From NCBI GenBank assembly GCA_946482075.1, contig CAMLQG010000058.1:1-21231 (forward strand): DNA of 21,231 bases, in the 5' to 3' direction. The stretch is from an uncultured Erythrobacteraceae bacterium (GTDB lineage Bacteria; Pseudomonadota; Alphaproteobacteria; Sphingomonadales; Sphingomonadaceae). The position numbers and the translations under genes were made by a program. The notes beneath the pieces were generated by a model. That model was not told the DNA's origin, searched no databases, and saw only the letters and a list, made by a program, of their open reading frames with translations. Positions 1-7,431 of this stretch are shown here, in pieces (the stretch's first letter is position 1; each line of letters opens with the position of its first letter).

Positions 1-75
1 ATCGTCGAAGCGAGCCATCATCGCCCGCACGGCTTCCTGAATCGCCCGCTGATCGTCGGTCAGTTCCCGGCCCAT
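1..75 (-). CDS. Acyl-CoA dehydrogenase family protein, N-terminus only (runs off the window)
   Basis: Only the first 25 codons are present. The peptide begins MGRELTDDQRAIQEAVRAMM and ends ARFDD at the window edge. The pattern LTxxQRAIxEAVRA is typical of the first helix of acyl-CoA dehydrogenases, flavoproteins that oxidise acyl-CoA at the alpha-beta position. A GGGAG ribosome site lies about 11 bases upstream of the ATG. The gene follows the MaoC hydratase gene on the same strand with a gap of 24 bases, so the two are probably one operon and could catalyse successive beta-oxidation-like steps. The family call rests on a short N-terminal match and could be wrong. Confidence 0.5.
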   Translation of the reverse strand, partial: MGRELTDDQRAIQEAVRAMMARFDD

Positions 76-99
76 CTTACGCCACTCCCGCTTTCGTAC

Positions 100-558
100 T
101 CAGGCTTTGTCGGCGGGACGCTTCATCATCAGCCCGGCGCGCTTGGCGGTGACGACGACTTCGTTGCGCTGGTTGTATCCGACATGCTCGAACATCACGA
201 TGCCGGCATTGGGATATTTCTCGCTCTCACGCCGCGAGAGGATCTTGGTTTCGCTGCGCAGCGTGTCACCGATTCGCACCGGGTTCGGGAAGCGGATTTC
301 CTCGTAACCGAGATTGCCCAGCGTGGTGCCCAACGTCAGGTCCGAAACCGTCACGCCGTTCACGAAAGCGAGCGTGAACAGGCTGCTGCAGATCCGGCCG
401 CCCCACATCGTGGTCTTGCCGAATTCCTCGTCCAGATGAAGCGGCTGATCGTTATGCGTCAGGCAAGTGAACAGCAGGTTGTCCGTCTCCGTCACAGTGC
501 GGTGGGGCTGGTGCTGGTAGGTGTCGCCCGGCACGAGATCTTCGAAATATTTGGACAT
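100..558 (-). CDS. MaoC family dehydratase (hot-dog-fold enoyl-CoA hydratase)
   Basis: This 152-residue protein has the size of a single hot-dog-domain MaoC hydratase. Such enzymes add water to, or remove it from, CoA thioesters in the cytoplasm. The signature region is TETDNLLFTCLTHNDQPLHL at residues 23-42. The usual hydratase-2 motif is G-D-x-N-P-L-H; here the catalytic Asp position aligns with Asn36, while His41 is kept. From memory, MaoC proteins close to mesaconyl-CoA hydratases often show this Asn. The ribosome site GAGGGAGAGG lies just upstream of the ATG. The gene precedes the probable acyl-CoA dehydrogenase and is divergent from the P450 gene, with a palindromic operator between them. 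The family call is secure; the substrate is unknown. Confidence 0.88.
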   Translation of the reverse strand: MSKYFEDLVPGDTYQHQPHRTVTETDNLLFTCLTHNDQPLHLDEEFGKTTMWGGRICSSLFTLAFVNGVTVSDLTLGTTLGNLGYEEIRFPNPVRIGDTLRSETKILSRRESEKYPNAGIVMFEHVGYNQRNEVVVTAKRAGLMMKRPADKA

Positions 559-600
559 GCTGAATGCCTCTCCCTCAAACGGTGGTTTCGAAAGCCACCA

Positions 601-630
601 TAGCTATCGGATGCAAACCTGTCTAGACAA
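601..630 (-). promoter_or_regulatory. Candidate sigma-70 promoter of the MaoC gene
   Basis: On the minus strand a TTGTCT -35 (625-630) and a TAGCTA -10 (601-606) are separated by 18 bases. The -35 lies inside the 616-631 palindrome, so a bound repressor would block it. This is a by-eye prediction. Confidence 0.35.
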
Positions 631-631
631 G
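616..631. promoter_or_regulatory. Palindromic operator, copy 1
   Basis: The sequence AACCTGTCTAGACAAG contains the perfect 10-bp palindrome TGTCTAGACA (620-629). It lies in the divergent promoter region between the MaoC gene (starts at 558, minus) and the P450 gene (starts at 695, plus). The same 16 bases with one change (T to C) recur at 3044-3059 in another divergent promoter region. The GT-N4-AC core resembles GntR- or TetR-type operators. The cognate regulator is not identified. Confidence 0.6.
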
Positions 632-694
632 AAGGGCGATCGGGATTAGAGAGGCGGAACATCACAACGGGTTGCCAAGATACGGGAGACAAAC

Positions 695-1897
695 ATGGCG
701 CTCACCGCAGAAGCGTTCAATTTGCGCGATGCCGACGATGATTTTCGGCGCGATCCCTATCCCACCTTCAAGGAATTGAGAGACCGGCGCCCGCTGTTCC
801 AGAACCCTGACGGCAGCTATGTCGTCACGCGCTACAAGGACGTGGACAAGCTGCTCACGACAGCGGACGTATCGGTCGAGAAATCCGCCGAATACCGCAA
901 GACGATGGGCGATGGCGCGATCCTGGAATTCCAGCTCGGCGCGATGACGACCTGGGACCCGCCAGCCCACGGCAAGCTGCGCGGCGCTCTCGCCAGCGCG
1001 TTCACGCCGCGCGCGATGCAGAAATGGGACGGCTTCGTGCGCGAGACGGTGGACGAGCTTCTCGTCGAACCGCGCAAGACCGGCCATATGGATCTGCTGC
1101 AGGATTTCTCCGCTGCCCTGCCCCTGATCCTGATCTGCAAGATGCTTGGCGTGCCGACCGACAACACCGCGCGCTTCCGCGCCTGGGCGGGCTCGATCAC
1201 CACCAGCCTCGACCCCGGCGCGACGCCCGAGATCATCAAGCTTGCCGACCAGCATTCGGAAGAATGGAAGATATTCTTCAGCGAACTGATCGAAGACCGC
1301 CGCAAGCGGCCCACCGACGATCTGATCTCGATGCTGATCGCCAATCAGCCGGCCGACGCGCCGTTCACTCAGGAAACGCTGATCCACAATATAGCGCTCC
1401 TGCTGTCCGCGGGGCACGAGACGACGACTGCGCTGATCTGCAATGCGATGGACAATCTGCTGACCTATCCCGACCAGGCCGAGCGCCTGCGGGAAGATCC
1501 GGCTCTGTTCACTTCGGCGGTGGAGGAATTCCTGCGTTTCGACGCGCCGGTGCAGATGGGCACCCGCAAGACGAAAGTGCCGATCGAAGTCTCCGGCGGG
1601 ACGATCCCGGCAGGGGTGATCGTCTGGACCGTGCAGGGCGCCGCCAATCGCGACGAACGCCAGTTCCCCGATCCCGACACGCTGGATGTAGGCCGCACGC
1701 CCAACAAACAGCTCGCTTTCGCCACCGGCATCCATGTGTGCCTCGGCGCGCCGCTGGCCCGCCTTGAAGCCAAGGTCGCGCTGGAACGGCTGGTCCAGGA
1801 ATTCCCCAAGCTGCACCTCTCGGGCGAACCGAAGCGTTATCTGCGCACCCGGTTCCGCTGCTTCGCCAACTACCCCGTCTCGCTCTACGGCGAATGA
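695..1897 (+). CDS. Cytochrome P450, bacterial class I type
   Basis: This 400-residue soluble P450 has every family landmark. The C-helix heme-propionate contact WDPPAHGKLR is at 87-96, with His92 and Arg96. The I-helix oxygen-activation motif AGHETT is at 239-244. The ExxR pair is Glu278/Arg281. The heme loop FATGIHVCLG is at 342-351, with Cys349 as the thiolate ligand. There is no membrane anchor, as expected for bacterial P450s that take electrons from a ferredoxin and ferredoxin reductase. Neither partner is encoded in the window. The ATG at 695 has a GGGAG ribosome site 6 bases upstream. The next gene follows closely on the same strand. The enzyme probably hydroxylates a small hydrophobic substrate, but the sequence does not allow a safe CYP family assignment. 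Confidence 0.97.
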   Translation: MALTAEAFNLRDADDDFRRDPYPTFKELRDRRPLFQNPDGSYVVTRYKDVDKLLTTADVSVEKSAEYRKTMGDGAILEFQLGAMTTWDPPAHGKLRGALASAFTPRAMQKWDGFVRETVDELLVEPRKTGHMDLLQDFSAALPLILICKMLGVPTDNTARFRAWAGSITTSLDPGATPEIIKLADQHSEEWKIFFSELIEDRRKRPTDDLISMLIANQPADAPFTQETLIHNIALLLSAGHETTTALICNAMDNLLTYPDQAERLREDPALFTSAVEEFLRFDAPVQMGTRKTKVPIEVSGGTIPAGVIVWTVQGAANRDERQFPDPDTLDVGRTPNKQLAFATGIHVCLGAPLARLEAKVALERLVQEFPKLHLSGEPKRYLRTRFRCFANYPVSLYGE

Positions 1898-1926
1898 CGG
1901 CGACAGGAACTGAGAGAGACACAGAC

Positions 1927-2439
1927 ATGACCCAGACCAATGTCGAAAAAGGCAAGGATCTCGAGGATCTGAGCACGCTGAAGCTCGATCCTGCGGCGAA
2001 GGCCGAGCTGCTGGCGAAGCAAACGGAATGTTCGGTGATCTTTCTGGGCGAGGATGGTTGGCCGCGTGGCGTGATCATGAGCTTCCTGGAAGCGGATGAT
2101 TGCTTCTGGCTCACCGCGATCGACGGGCGCGTGCAGACCCGCGCGATCGAGAAGGATCCACGTGTCAGCATCATGGTATCGAACGCCGGGACGGGCTCGA
2201 TCGGCCGCCAGATGCTGTCGGTTCGGGGCAAGGCTTCGATCCATCGCGACCGCGAGACCAAGGACTGGTTCCTGCCGCGCTTTGCCGCAAAACTCGCACC
2301 CGGCGGGGAAGAAGCATTCGTCCGCCTGCTCGACAGCGAGAAGCGCGTGATCTTCAGGGTGGAAGTCGTCTCGGTGACCGCCAGCCACGACTCGCGCAAG
2401 ATGCCCGGTGACGGGCGTGGCGGGCCGGCGAAGGGCTGA
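1927..2439 (+). CDS. Pyridoxamine 5'-phosphate oxidase-like (split-barrel FMN/F420-type) protein
   Basis: The protein has 170 residues from the ATG at 1927, which has GAGAGA about 9 bases upstream. An upstream ATG at 1894 overlaps the P450 stop (ATGA) and would give 181 residues, but has no clear ribosome site. The pattern of a hydrophobic strand SVIFLGEDGWPRGVIM, then FWLTAIDGR, then AIEKDPRVSIMV, is that of the split beta-barrel seen in general stress and PPOX-like flavin or F420 proteins. The K-D-P-R-V segment is characteristic. It is very probably co-transcribed with the P450 gene. It could be a flavin reductase-like or F420/FMN-dependent reductase acting on the same substrate; this is inference. 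The C-terminal 15 residues are Gly/Pro/Lys-rich and probably disordered. Confidence 0.8.
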   Translation: MTQTNVEKGKDLEDLSTLKLDPAAKAELLAKQTECSVIFLGEDGWPRGVIMSFLEADDCFWLTAIDGRVQTRAIEKDPRVSIMVSNAGTGSIGRQMLSVRGKASIHRDRETKDWFLPRFAAKLAPGGEEAFVRLLDSEKRVIFRVEVVSVTASHDSRKMPGDGRGGPAKG

Positions 2440-2457
2440 TCCGCCACGCCGCGCACA

Positions 2458-3015
2458 TCAGGCCGGATGCGTCGCCAGATATTTCTGGAAGGCGTCCGTG
2501 TTCTCGGGGAAATCCGCCTCTATCGGCTCGCCATAGGTGAGATTGCGCATCAGCGTGCCCAGCAGGCCGGCGTGCTTGTCGATCGGGGTATAGTAGAACA
2601 GCAGGAAATGCCGGCTGGCGATGCGCCAGGCGCCATCCTCCTTCTCGTAGGTATCGTGATAGCGCAGCGCGGCGAGTTGGTGGACACCGTTGCGAAAGAC
2701 TTCCGCAGTCGATGACACGGTCGCATGGGCCGCGAGCGGCCCGTCCACCGTCACATCCACCCCGTGGACGATATGGTGCGTTGCGCCCAGCGCCGCGAAC
2801 CGGCCTTCATACAGCTTCACGAGGTGATCGCGGCCTTCGGCATCCATCTTGCCGTCGCGGCTGGTGATCTTCGCGTTCTTCGTGAACAGCGCGGGGATCG
2901 CGGCGACATCCCGGTCATCCATGACCTGCGCATAGCGCGCGACCAAGCTGCGGATCGCCAGATCGGCTTCCACCGCTTCTATCCGCGCTGTCAATGCTTC
3001 CAGTGCATCTGCCAT
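2458..3015 (-). CDS. SnoaL-like / nuclear transport factor 2-fold protein
   Basis: This 185-residue protein is of the SnoaL_4 type. Its N-terminal helix IRSLVARYAQVMDDRDVAAI leads to LFTKNAKI. Then come a central THHIVHGVDVTVDG strand and RYHDTYEKEDGAWRIASRH, the typical last strands of the cone-shaped NTF2 fold. Members include small isomerases, dehydratases and cyclases, and also binding proteins, often beside P450, dehydrogenase and CoA-ligase genes in catabolic clusters. The gene is convergent with the split-barrel gene (18 bases between stops) and divergent from the MFS exporter. The second copy of the palindromic operator lies in its promoter region, so it is probably co-regulated with the MaoC and P450 genes. 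The catalytic role is not determinable here. Confidence 0.85.
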   Translation of the reverse strand: MADALEALTARIEAVEADLAIRSLVARYAQVMDDRDVAAIPALFTKNAKITSRDGKMDAEGRDHLVKLYEGRFAALGATHHIVHGVDVTVDGPLAAHATVSSTAEVFRNGVHQLAALRYHDTYEKEDGAWRIASRHFLLFYYTPIDKHAGLLGTLMRNLTYGEPIEADFPENTDAFQKYLATHPA

Positions 3016-3036
3016 AATCGACCCTTTCCCAAACGA

Positions 3037-3065
3037 TTCTGCGAACCTGTCCAGACAAGTTTATC
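3037..3065 (+). promoter_or_regulatory. Candidate promoter toward the MFS exporter
   Basis: TTCTGC (3037-3042) and TTTATC (3060-3065) are spaced by 17 bases, and the spacer is almost exactly the 3044-3059 palindrome. An operator placed there would control the promoter sterically. The hexamers match the consensus only moderately. Confidence 0.3.
3044..3059. promoter_or_regulatory. Palindromic operator, copy 2
   Basis: AACCTGTCCAGACAAG matches 616-631 at 15 of 16 positions. It lies between the divergent SnoaL-like gene (minus) and the MFS gene (plus). Copy 1 is fully symmetric at its core; this one has a single asymmetric base (TGTCCAGACA). Confidence 0.6.
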
Positions 3066-3248
3066 GTCCCGGACGCCGCCAGGGAAGCGCCGACTTTCCA
3101 GCAAATCTTCGAAGTCCAACTTGTGGAGTTTCTCAAGCGGGAATCTAACGATATGCAGAATCATGCGCCCTCGTTCGGCGCGCATGGAGAGGGACTGAAA
3201 TGGGATCGGTGCGCGCGGACATGTCGGGAATGGGGCCTTGCCTCTGAC

Positions 3249-4793
3249 ATGACCGAAGTCCCCGCCATGCCTTCGCCCGGAAGACGGCTGCTGATCATCA
3301 TCACGGTGATGCTGGCGGCGCAGATGGTAGTACTGGATACGACGATCGCCAATGTCGCCCTGCCTCACATGCAGGCGGCGCTGGGCGCCACGCCGGAAAG
3401 CATCGCCTGGGTGCTGACCTCCTATATCGTGGCGGCCGCCGTCGCGACACCGATCACCGGATGGCTCGAAGGGGTGTTCAGCCGGCGCACGCTGTTCCTT
3501 GGCTCGATCATCATCTTCACTCTGTCTTCCGCGCTGTGCGGCGTCGCCGCCTCGCTGGAAATGATGGTCTTCGCCCGGTTGATCCAGGGAATTTTCGGCG
3601 CGTTCATCATTCCGCTCAGCCAGTCGATCCTGCTCGACAGTTCTCCGCTCGAAAAGCGCGCCCAGGCCATGACGATCCTGATGATGGGCCTGATCGTCGG
3701 GCCGATCCTGGGGCCGCTCGTAGGCGGCTGGATCACCGACAATATCGGCTGGCGCTGGATCTTCCTGATCAACGTGCCCATCGGCATCGCGGCGGCCGCC
3801 TTCGCTTTCGCCCTGATCGACAACGCGCCGATAGAACGCCGTCCCTTCGACATGCTGGGCTTCCTGATGCTCGCGGGATGCCTCGCCAGCTTCCAGCTGA
3901 TGCTGGATCGCGGCACGCATCTCGACTGGTTCGATTCGCCCGAGATCATCATCGAGGCGGGCATTTCCATCGGCTGCCTCTGGATGTTCATCATCCACAG
4001 CATGTCGGCCAGATCGCCGCTGATACCACTGGCGCTGTACGCGGATCGCAACCTGATGGTGTCCTCGCTGTTCCAATTCCTGTCCGCCGGCGTCGTGTTC
4101 GGCGGCGCGGCGCTGACCACCACGATGCTGCAGACGCTGATGGGATATGACACGACCGATGCGGGAATGATGATGATGCCGAGAGCGTCCTGTTCGCTGA
4201 TCGGCCTGTTCCTCGTCGGCCGCTATGCCGGCAAGGTCGATCTGCGCCTGTTCATCGCCTGCGGCGTGATCATCGCGTCCTGCGGCCTGGCGCTGATGAC
4301 CGATTTCAATCTCGGGATGGACAAGCAGATGCTGATCTTCTCCGGCGCCGTCCTCGGCACCGGCATCGGGCTCATGACCATGCCCGCCCAATTGCTGGCC
4401 TTCGAGACGCTGAAGCCCCATCTGCGCACGGAAGGCGCCGCCTTCTTCAGCCTTTCCCGCAATCTCGGCGGTTCGATCGCGATTTCCTTCCTGACCTCCA
4501 CGATGGCGCGCAATCACCAGGTCAGCCATGCGGATCTGGCAGGGCATATCGACATGGACAGCATGGTGGTGCTCGACCAACGGCTGCTCGGCATGATGGG
4601 CCGCGACGGCGGCGCGATCGCCACGATGCTCGACGTCGAGATCAATCGGCAGGCGCTGATGATCGCCTATGTGAACGCGTTCTGGCTGATGATGTGGGTG
4701 ACGATCTTCACCCTGCCCTCGCTCCTGCTGCTGAAGCGGAAGGCCAAATCCCCGGCACAGCCCAGCGACGAACCTATCCCGATAATGGAATGA
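3249..4793 (+). CDS. DHA2-type MFS drug/metabolite exporter (EmrB/QacA family)
   Basis: From the ATG at 3249 the protein has 514 residues, the usual length for 14-helix DHA2 antiporters. The first helix contains VVLDTTIANVALPHMQAALG, the family motif after TM1. The segment GPILGPLVGGWITDNIGWRW matches antiporter motif C and the following loop. Many further hydrophobic helices extend to a basic C-terminus. The frame is open upstream to a GTG at 3123 and an ATG at 3153, but the extra 42 residues are hydrophilic and unlike the family, so 3249 is preferred; 3268 is also possible. No EmrA-type adaptor is encoded nearby. It probably exports a substrate or toxic intermediate of the adjacent pathway, and the operator at 3044-3059 fits substrate-responsive control. 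Confidence 0.93.
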   Translation: MTEVPAMPSPGRRLLIIITVMLAAQMVVLDTTIANVALPHMQAALGATPESIAWVLTSYIVAAAVATPITGWLEGVFSRRTLFLGSIIIFTLSSALCGVAASLEMMVFARLIQGIFGAFIIPLSQSILLDSSPLEKRAQAMTILMMGLIVGPILGPLVGGWITDNIGWRWIFLINVPIGIAAAAFAFALIDNAPIERRPFDMLGFLMLAGCLASFQLMLDRGTHLDWFDSPEIIIEAGISIGCLWMFIIHSMSARSPLIPLALYADRNLMVSSLFQFLSAGVVFGGAALTTTMLQTLMGYDTTDAGMMMMPRASCSLIGLFLVGRYAGKVDLRLFIACGVIIASCGLALMTDFNLGMDKQMLIFSGAVLGTGIGLMTMPAQLLAFETLKPHLRTEGAAFFSLSRNLGGSIAISFLTSTMARNHQVSHADLAGHIDMDSMVVLDQRLLGMMGRDGGAIATMLDVEINRQALMIAYVNAFWLMMWVTIFTLPSLLLLKRKAKSPAQPSDEPIPIME

Positions 4794-4877
4794 CGGCAGC
4801 CGGCCGAAGCCTGCTACCGCCATCACGTTTTACATCCCCGGTGCGCCGCGCGAAGCAACACGCCGAAGATGCCCTCA

Positions 4878-7106
4878 TCAGAATTTCGCGCCGAAGCTGA
4901 TGCCGTAGGTGATCGGCTTGGCATCCTGGCCGATGAAATAGAGCGCGCTGCCGCCCGGAGGCGTGGTGAAGTTCTCGATGTAATGGTTGTTGGCGAGGTT
5001 CTCGCCATAGACCGTGATCGAGTATCTCTCGTCGGCGAAGTCGAACTTCGCCCGCGCGCTCAGATTCCACAGCGGACGCACGCGAGCGGCGGGCATCGGG
5101 ATACCGAGCGCGTAGTAGCGGGTGGAATAGACGGCACTGCCGGAAAGGGTCAGCGTGTTGTCGCCCATCTCGATCCGGTATTGCGGGGAGAACTTCACTT
5201 GCCATTTGGAAGAATAGGGGAACGGGAAGTCGTCATTGTCCGTCGGCGGCGTGCCGGGGATGAAGCTGGCGAGATAGTTCTTGTACTGGGAATCCAGATA
5301 GGTGACCGCCGTGTTGATGGTGAGATTGTCGGTCGGCACGATGACCGCTTCGAACTCGACGCCCTTCACTGTCGCGTTCGCCGCGTTCTTGATGATCTGC
5401 GTATAGAACGGCGCGAACGGCAGCGAGCCGATCACCGTGCGCTGCAGGTTCTTGTACTTCGACAGGAACACGCTGATGTTGGTCCGAAGGTGTCGATCGA
5501 AGAAATCGCCCTTGAAGCCGATTTCGTAGGTCGTGACGGTTTCGGGGTCATAGGGAGCCTGCGTCCCTCCCGGCGCCGGGAGACCCTGGAAACCGCCCGC
5601 ACGATAGCCTTCGGCATAGCGGAAGTAGATCTGCTGGTCCGGCGTGAACTTGTACTGCGCGCCAGCTTCCATCGAGAAGTTCTTGAACTTGATCGGATCG
5701 TCGACGAAGCGGATCGCTTCGCCCACGCCGATATAGTTGTGGCTTTTGCGGTCCCAGCTCTGTCGGGCGCCTACCGTGACGTTGAATTTCTCCGTGAAGT
5801 TGTAGATGAGCTGCGCGAACAGGGCCTTGCTGGTCGTCTTGCCGCGCTCGTCACTGAACAGCGTGTTGCCGAAGATGTTCAGATATTGCTGATTGTCGTA
5901 TTTGAACTTGGAATAGAAACCGCCGATAACCCAGTCGAGCTTGCCGTCGAGGTCCAGTCCGCCGTTCTCGACCGAATTCAGGCGGATTTCCTGTGAGAAC
6001 TGCTTGTAGTGCAGCGGATCGCCCAAGGCGTCGAGCAGCGGTTCGGGCTCGCCATCCACGTCGCTGTTGTTGAGTTCGGAATACTTCTTGAAGCCGGTGA
6101 TCGACGTGATCGTGACCGGATCGGTGCGGAAGGTCATCTGCGAGGAAATCTGCTTCGAATTGGACTTGTTGCCCCTCGTCCAGCCGGCATTGGTGGTGAA
6201 ACGCTTCGTGGGCGAGCAGTAGCCGAACAGCGTACAGGTCAGACCATCGCCCTGGAACGGACCGTCCGCGCCGAGATAGGCAAGGTCGCGCATACCACGC
6301 TGCGGGTTGCGGCCCCGTTCGAAGAAACCGTTGATCAGCCATTCGAAATTGTCGCTGGGCGTAAGCAGGACACCTAGCTTGGCAGCGAACACATCTTCGC
6401 CACCGAACTTGCGCTTGCCGCCTTCCTGGAGCGAGCGGATGTAGTTCCCGCCTTCCTTGTAGATGCCCACGAGCTTGACCGCGAGCACATCGTCGATGAC
6501 CGGAACGTTGATGCGGGCTTTGAGCGTCTTGTGATCGAACCGTTCATAACCGGCTTCGAGCGCGCCTTCGAGCTCATAGGTCGGCCGCTTGCTGACCACA
6601 TAGAGCGACCCGGTGGGCGCGTTCTTGCCCTGGAGCGTGCCCTGCGGGCCGCGCTGCACTTCGATCACATCGACGTCGAAAAGGTCGATCATGTTGCCCG
6701 AAGACTGCGGCTGATAGATACCGTCGACCGTGATGGCGACAGGCGGATCGATGGCTGGCGAATTGGATTCACTGCCGAAGCCGCGGAGATAGATGCTCGC
6801 TTGCGCGGGCGTCGCCAACTGCTTCACGATAACAAGGTTTGGCGCGAGATTGCTGAGATCCGCCATGCTCGTCACGTTGTTGCGTTCGAGCAGAGCGGAA
6901 TTGAGCGCGGTCACGGCAACCGGAACGCTCTGCACGCTTTCTTCACGGCGGCGAACGCCGGTGACCACAATCTCGCCAAGGACATTGCCATCCTTGCTGC
7001 CGGCGCTTGTCTGTGGGGGAGGAGTATCCTGCGCCAGAGCTGCCTCGGAACCCACCATTGCGGCCAAGGCAATCGCCGTCGTCGCAAGAAGCGCACGTCT
7101 CTCCAT
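4878..7106 (-). CDS. TonB-dependent outer-membrane receptor
   Basis: This 742-residue protein has a signal peptide (about 26 residues ending AALAQ) and a TonB-box-like region GEIVVTGVRRREESVQSVPV. A plug domain follows, with VIEVQRGPQGTLQGKNAPTG near its end, and a beta-barrel ends in Phe (SFGAKF). The start at 7106 is chosen because GGGGAGAG lies just before it. An in-frame ATG at 7121 would overlap that ribosome site. The type matches the many sphingomonad receptors that import hydrophobic or plant-derived compounds rather than classical siderophores. The gene is convergent with the MFS gene and divergent from the GntR gene, across a 325-base region that carries operator-like repeats. It probably imports the substrate of this island; that is inference from context. 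Confidence 0.95.
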   Translation of the reverse strand: MERRALLATTAIALAAMVGSEAALAQDTPPPQTSAGSKDGNVLGEIVVTGVRRREESVQSVPVAVTALNSALLERNNVTSMADLSNLAPNLVIVKQLATPAQASIYLRGFGSESNSPAIDPPVAITVDGIYQPQSSGNMIDLFDVDVIEVQRGPQGTLQGKNAPTGSLYVVSKRPTYELEGALEAGYERFDHKTLKARINVPVIDDVLAVKLVGIYKEGGNYIRSLQEGGKRKFGGEDVFAAKLGVLLTPSDNFEWLINGFFERGRNPQRGMRDLAYLGADGPFQGDGLTCTLFGYCSPTKRFTTNAGWTRGNKSNSKQISSQMTFRTDPVTITSITGFKKYSELNNSDVDGEPEPLLDALGDPLHYKQFSQEIRLNSVENGGLDLDGKLDWVIGGFYSKFKYDNQQYLNIFGNTLFSDERGKTTSKALFAQLIYNFTEKFNVTVGARQSWDRKSHNYIGVGEAIRFVDDPIKFKNFSMEAGAQYKFTPDQQIYFRYAEGYRAGGFQGLPAPGGTQAPYDPETVTTYEIGFKGDFFDRHLRTNISVFLSKYKNLQRTVIGSLPFAPFYTQIIKNAANATVKGVEFEAVIVPTDNLTINTAVTYLDSQYKNYLASFIPGTPPTDNDDFPFPYSSKWQVKFSPQYRIEMGDNTLTLSGSAVYSTRYYALGIPMPAARVRPLWNLSARAKFDFADERYSITVYGENLANNHYIENFTTPPGGSALYFIGQDAKPITYGISFGAKF

Positions 7107-7124
7107 AAACTCTCTCCCCATGAT

Positions 7125-7137
7125 AACGTTAAACGTT
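7125..7137. repeat. Double AACGTT element upstream of the TonB receptor
   Basis: AACGTTAAACGTT consists of two self-complementary AACGTT hexamers with centres 7 bases apart. It starts 6 bases upstream of the receptor's ribosome site (7112-7119), within the mRNA leader or at its start. It may be a regulator site, with a core resembling LacI-type half-sites, or a coincidence. Confidence 0.3.
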
Positions 7138-7325
7138 GATTTTGCTTAATTATCGGGAATGGCCACGCTTTATCCGGGTGCAGCTCGATGACGGCCGCAT
7201 GCGCAAGCTGATCTAGGCAATTGCGTGTCGCGGGCCTTTTCCTTCCCGCAGTTCCTCTCCCCTGACAGGACGAAGTTTCCCGACAACACGGAAACAGCGC
7301 TTCGCCCGGCTATTCTTATGCTCGA

Positions 7326-7350
7326 TATTGTCAATAATATCGTGAACGAT
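7326..7350. promoter_or_regulatory. GntR-type operator, copy A
   Basis: The perfect interrupted palindrome TATTGTCAATA (7326-7336) is followed by a second one, ATCGTGAACGAT (7339-7350). The first 18 bases, TATTGTCAATAATATCGT, are identical to 9769-9786 at the ligase promoter. The site lies about 80 bases upstream of the GntR gene, in the region divergent to the TonB receptor. It is therefore the natural candidate for autoregulation and for control of the receptor. Confidence 0.6.
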
Positions 7351-7431
7351 CTCTGTCAAACGCTGAGGAAGGCTTTACAGCGCACTACAATCACACCATG
7401 TTCCGGTGCGATTTCATGAGCCTGGAGCAAG

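Larger units (their letters stand above)
7107..7431. other. Divergent intergenic region between the TonB receptor and the gntR-type gene
   Basis: This 325-base region holds a double AACGTT element (7125-7137), the 7326-7350 operator and a possible minus-strand promoter. That promoter has TTGACA at 7354-7359 and TATTGA at 7331-7336 with a 17-base spacer, and it overlaps the operator. A short open segment (7154-7216) reads RVQLDDGRMRKLI then stop, and might be the 3' relic of a lost gene. No complete gene is visible. Confidence 0.5.

Noticed and set aside
662..1816. Long minus-strand open frame opposite the P450 gene
   Set aside because: It is an antisense shadow of a GC-rich gene: His/Arg/Gln-rich composition, no motif, and full overlap with a P450 whose motifs are all present.
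2991..4826. 611-codon minus-strand open frame opposite the MFS gene
   Set aside because: Its composition is extreme in His, Asp, Gln and Arg and it has no domain. The opposite strand encodes a clear membrane transporter.
4794..4877. Search for a terminator between the convergent MFS and TonB receptor genes
   Set aside because: Only a weak GCAG/CTGC pairing was found, with no T tract.
4869..5996. Plus-strand open frame inside the TonB receptor gene
   Set aside because: Antisense shadow, rich in Arg, Asp and Val, with no recognisable family.
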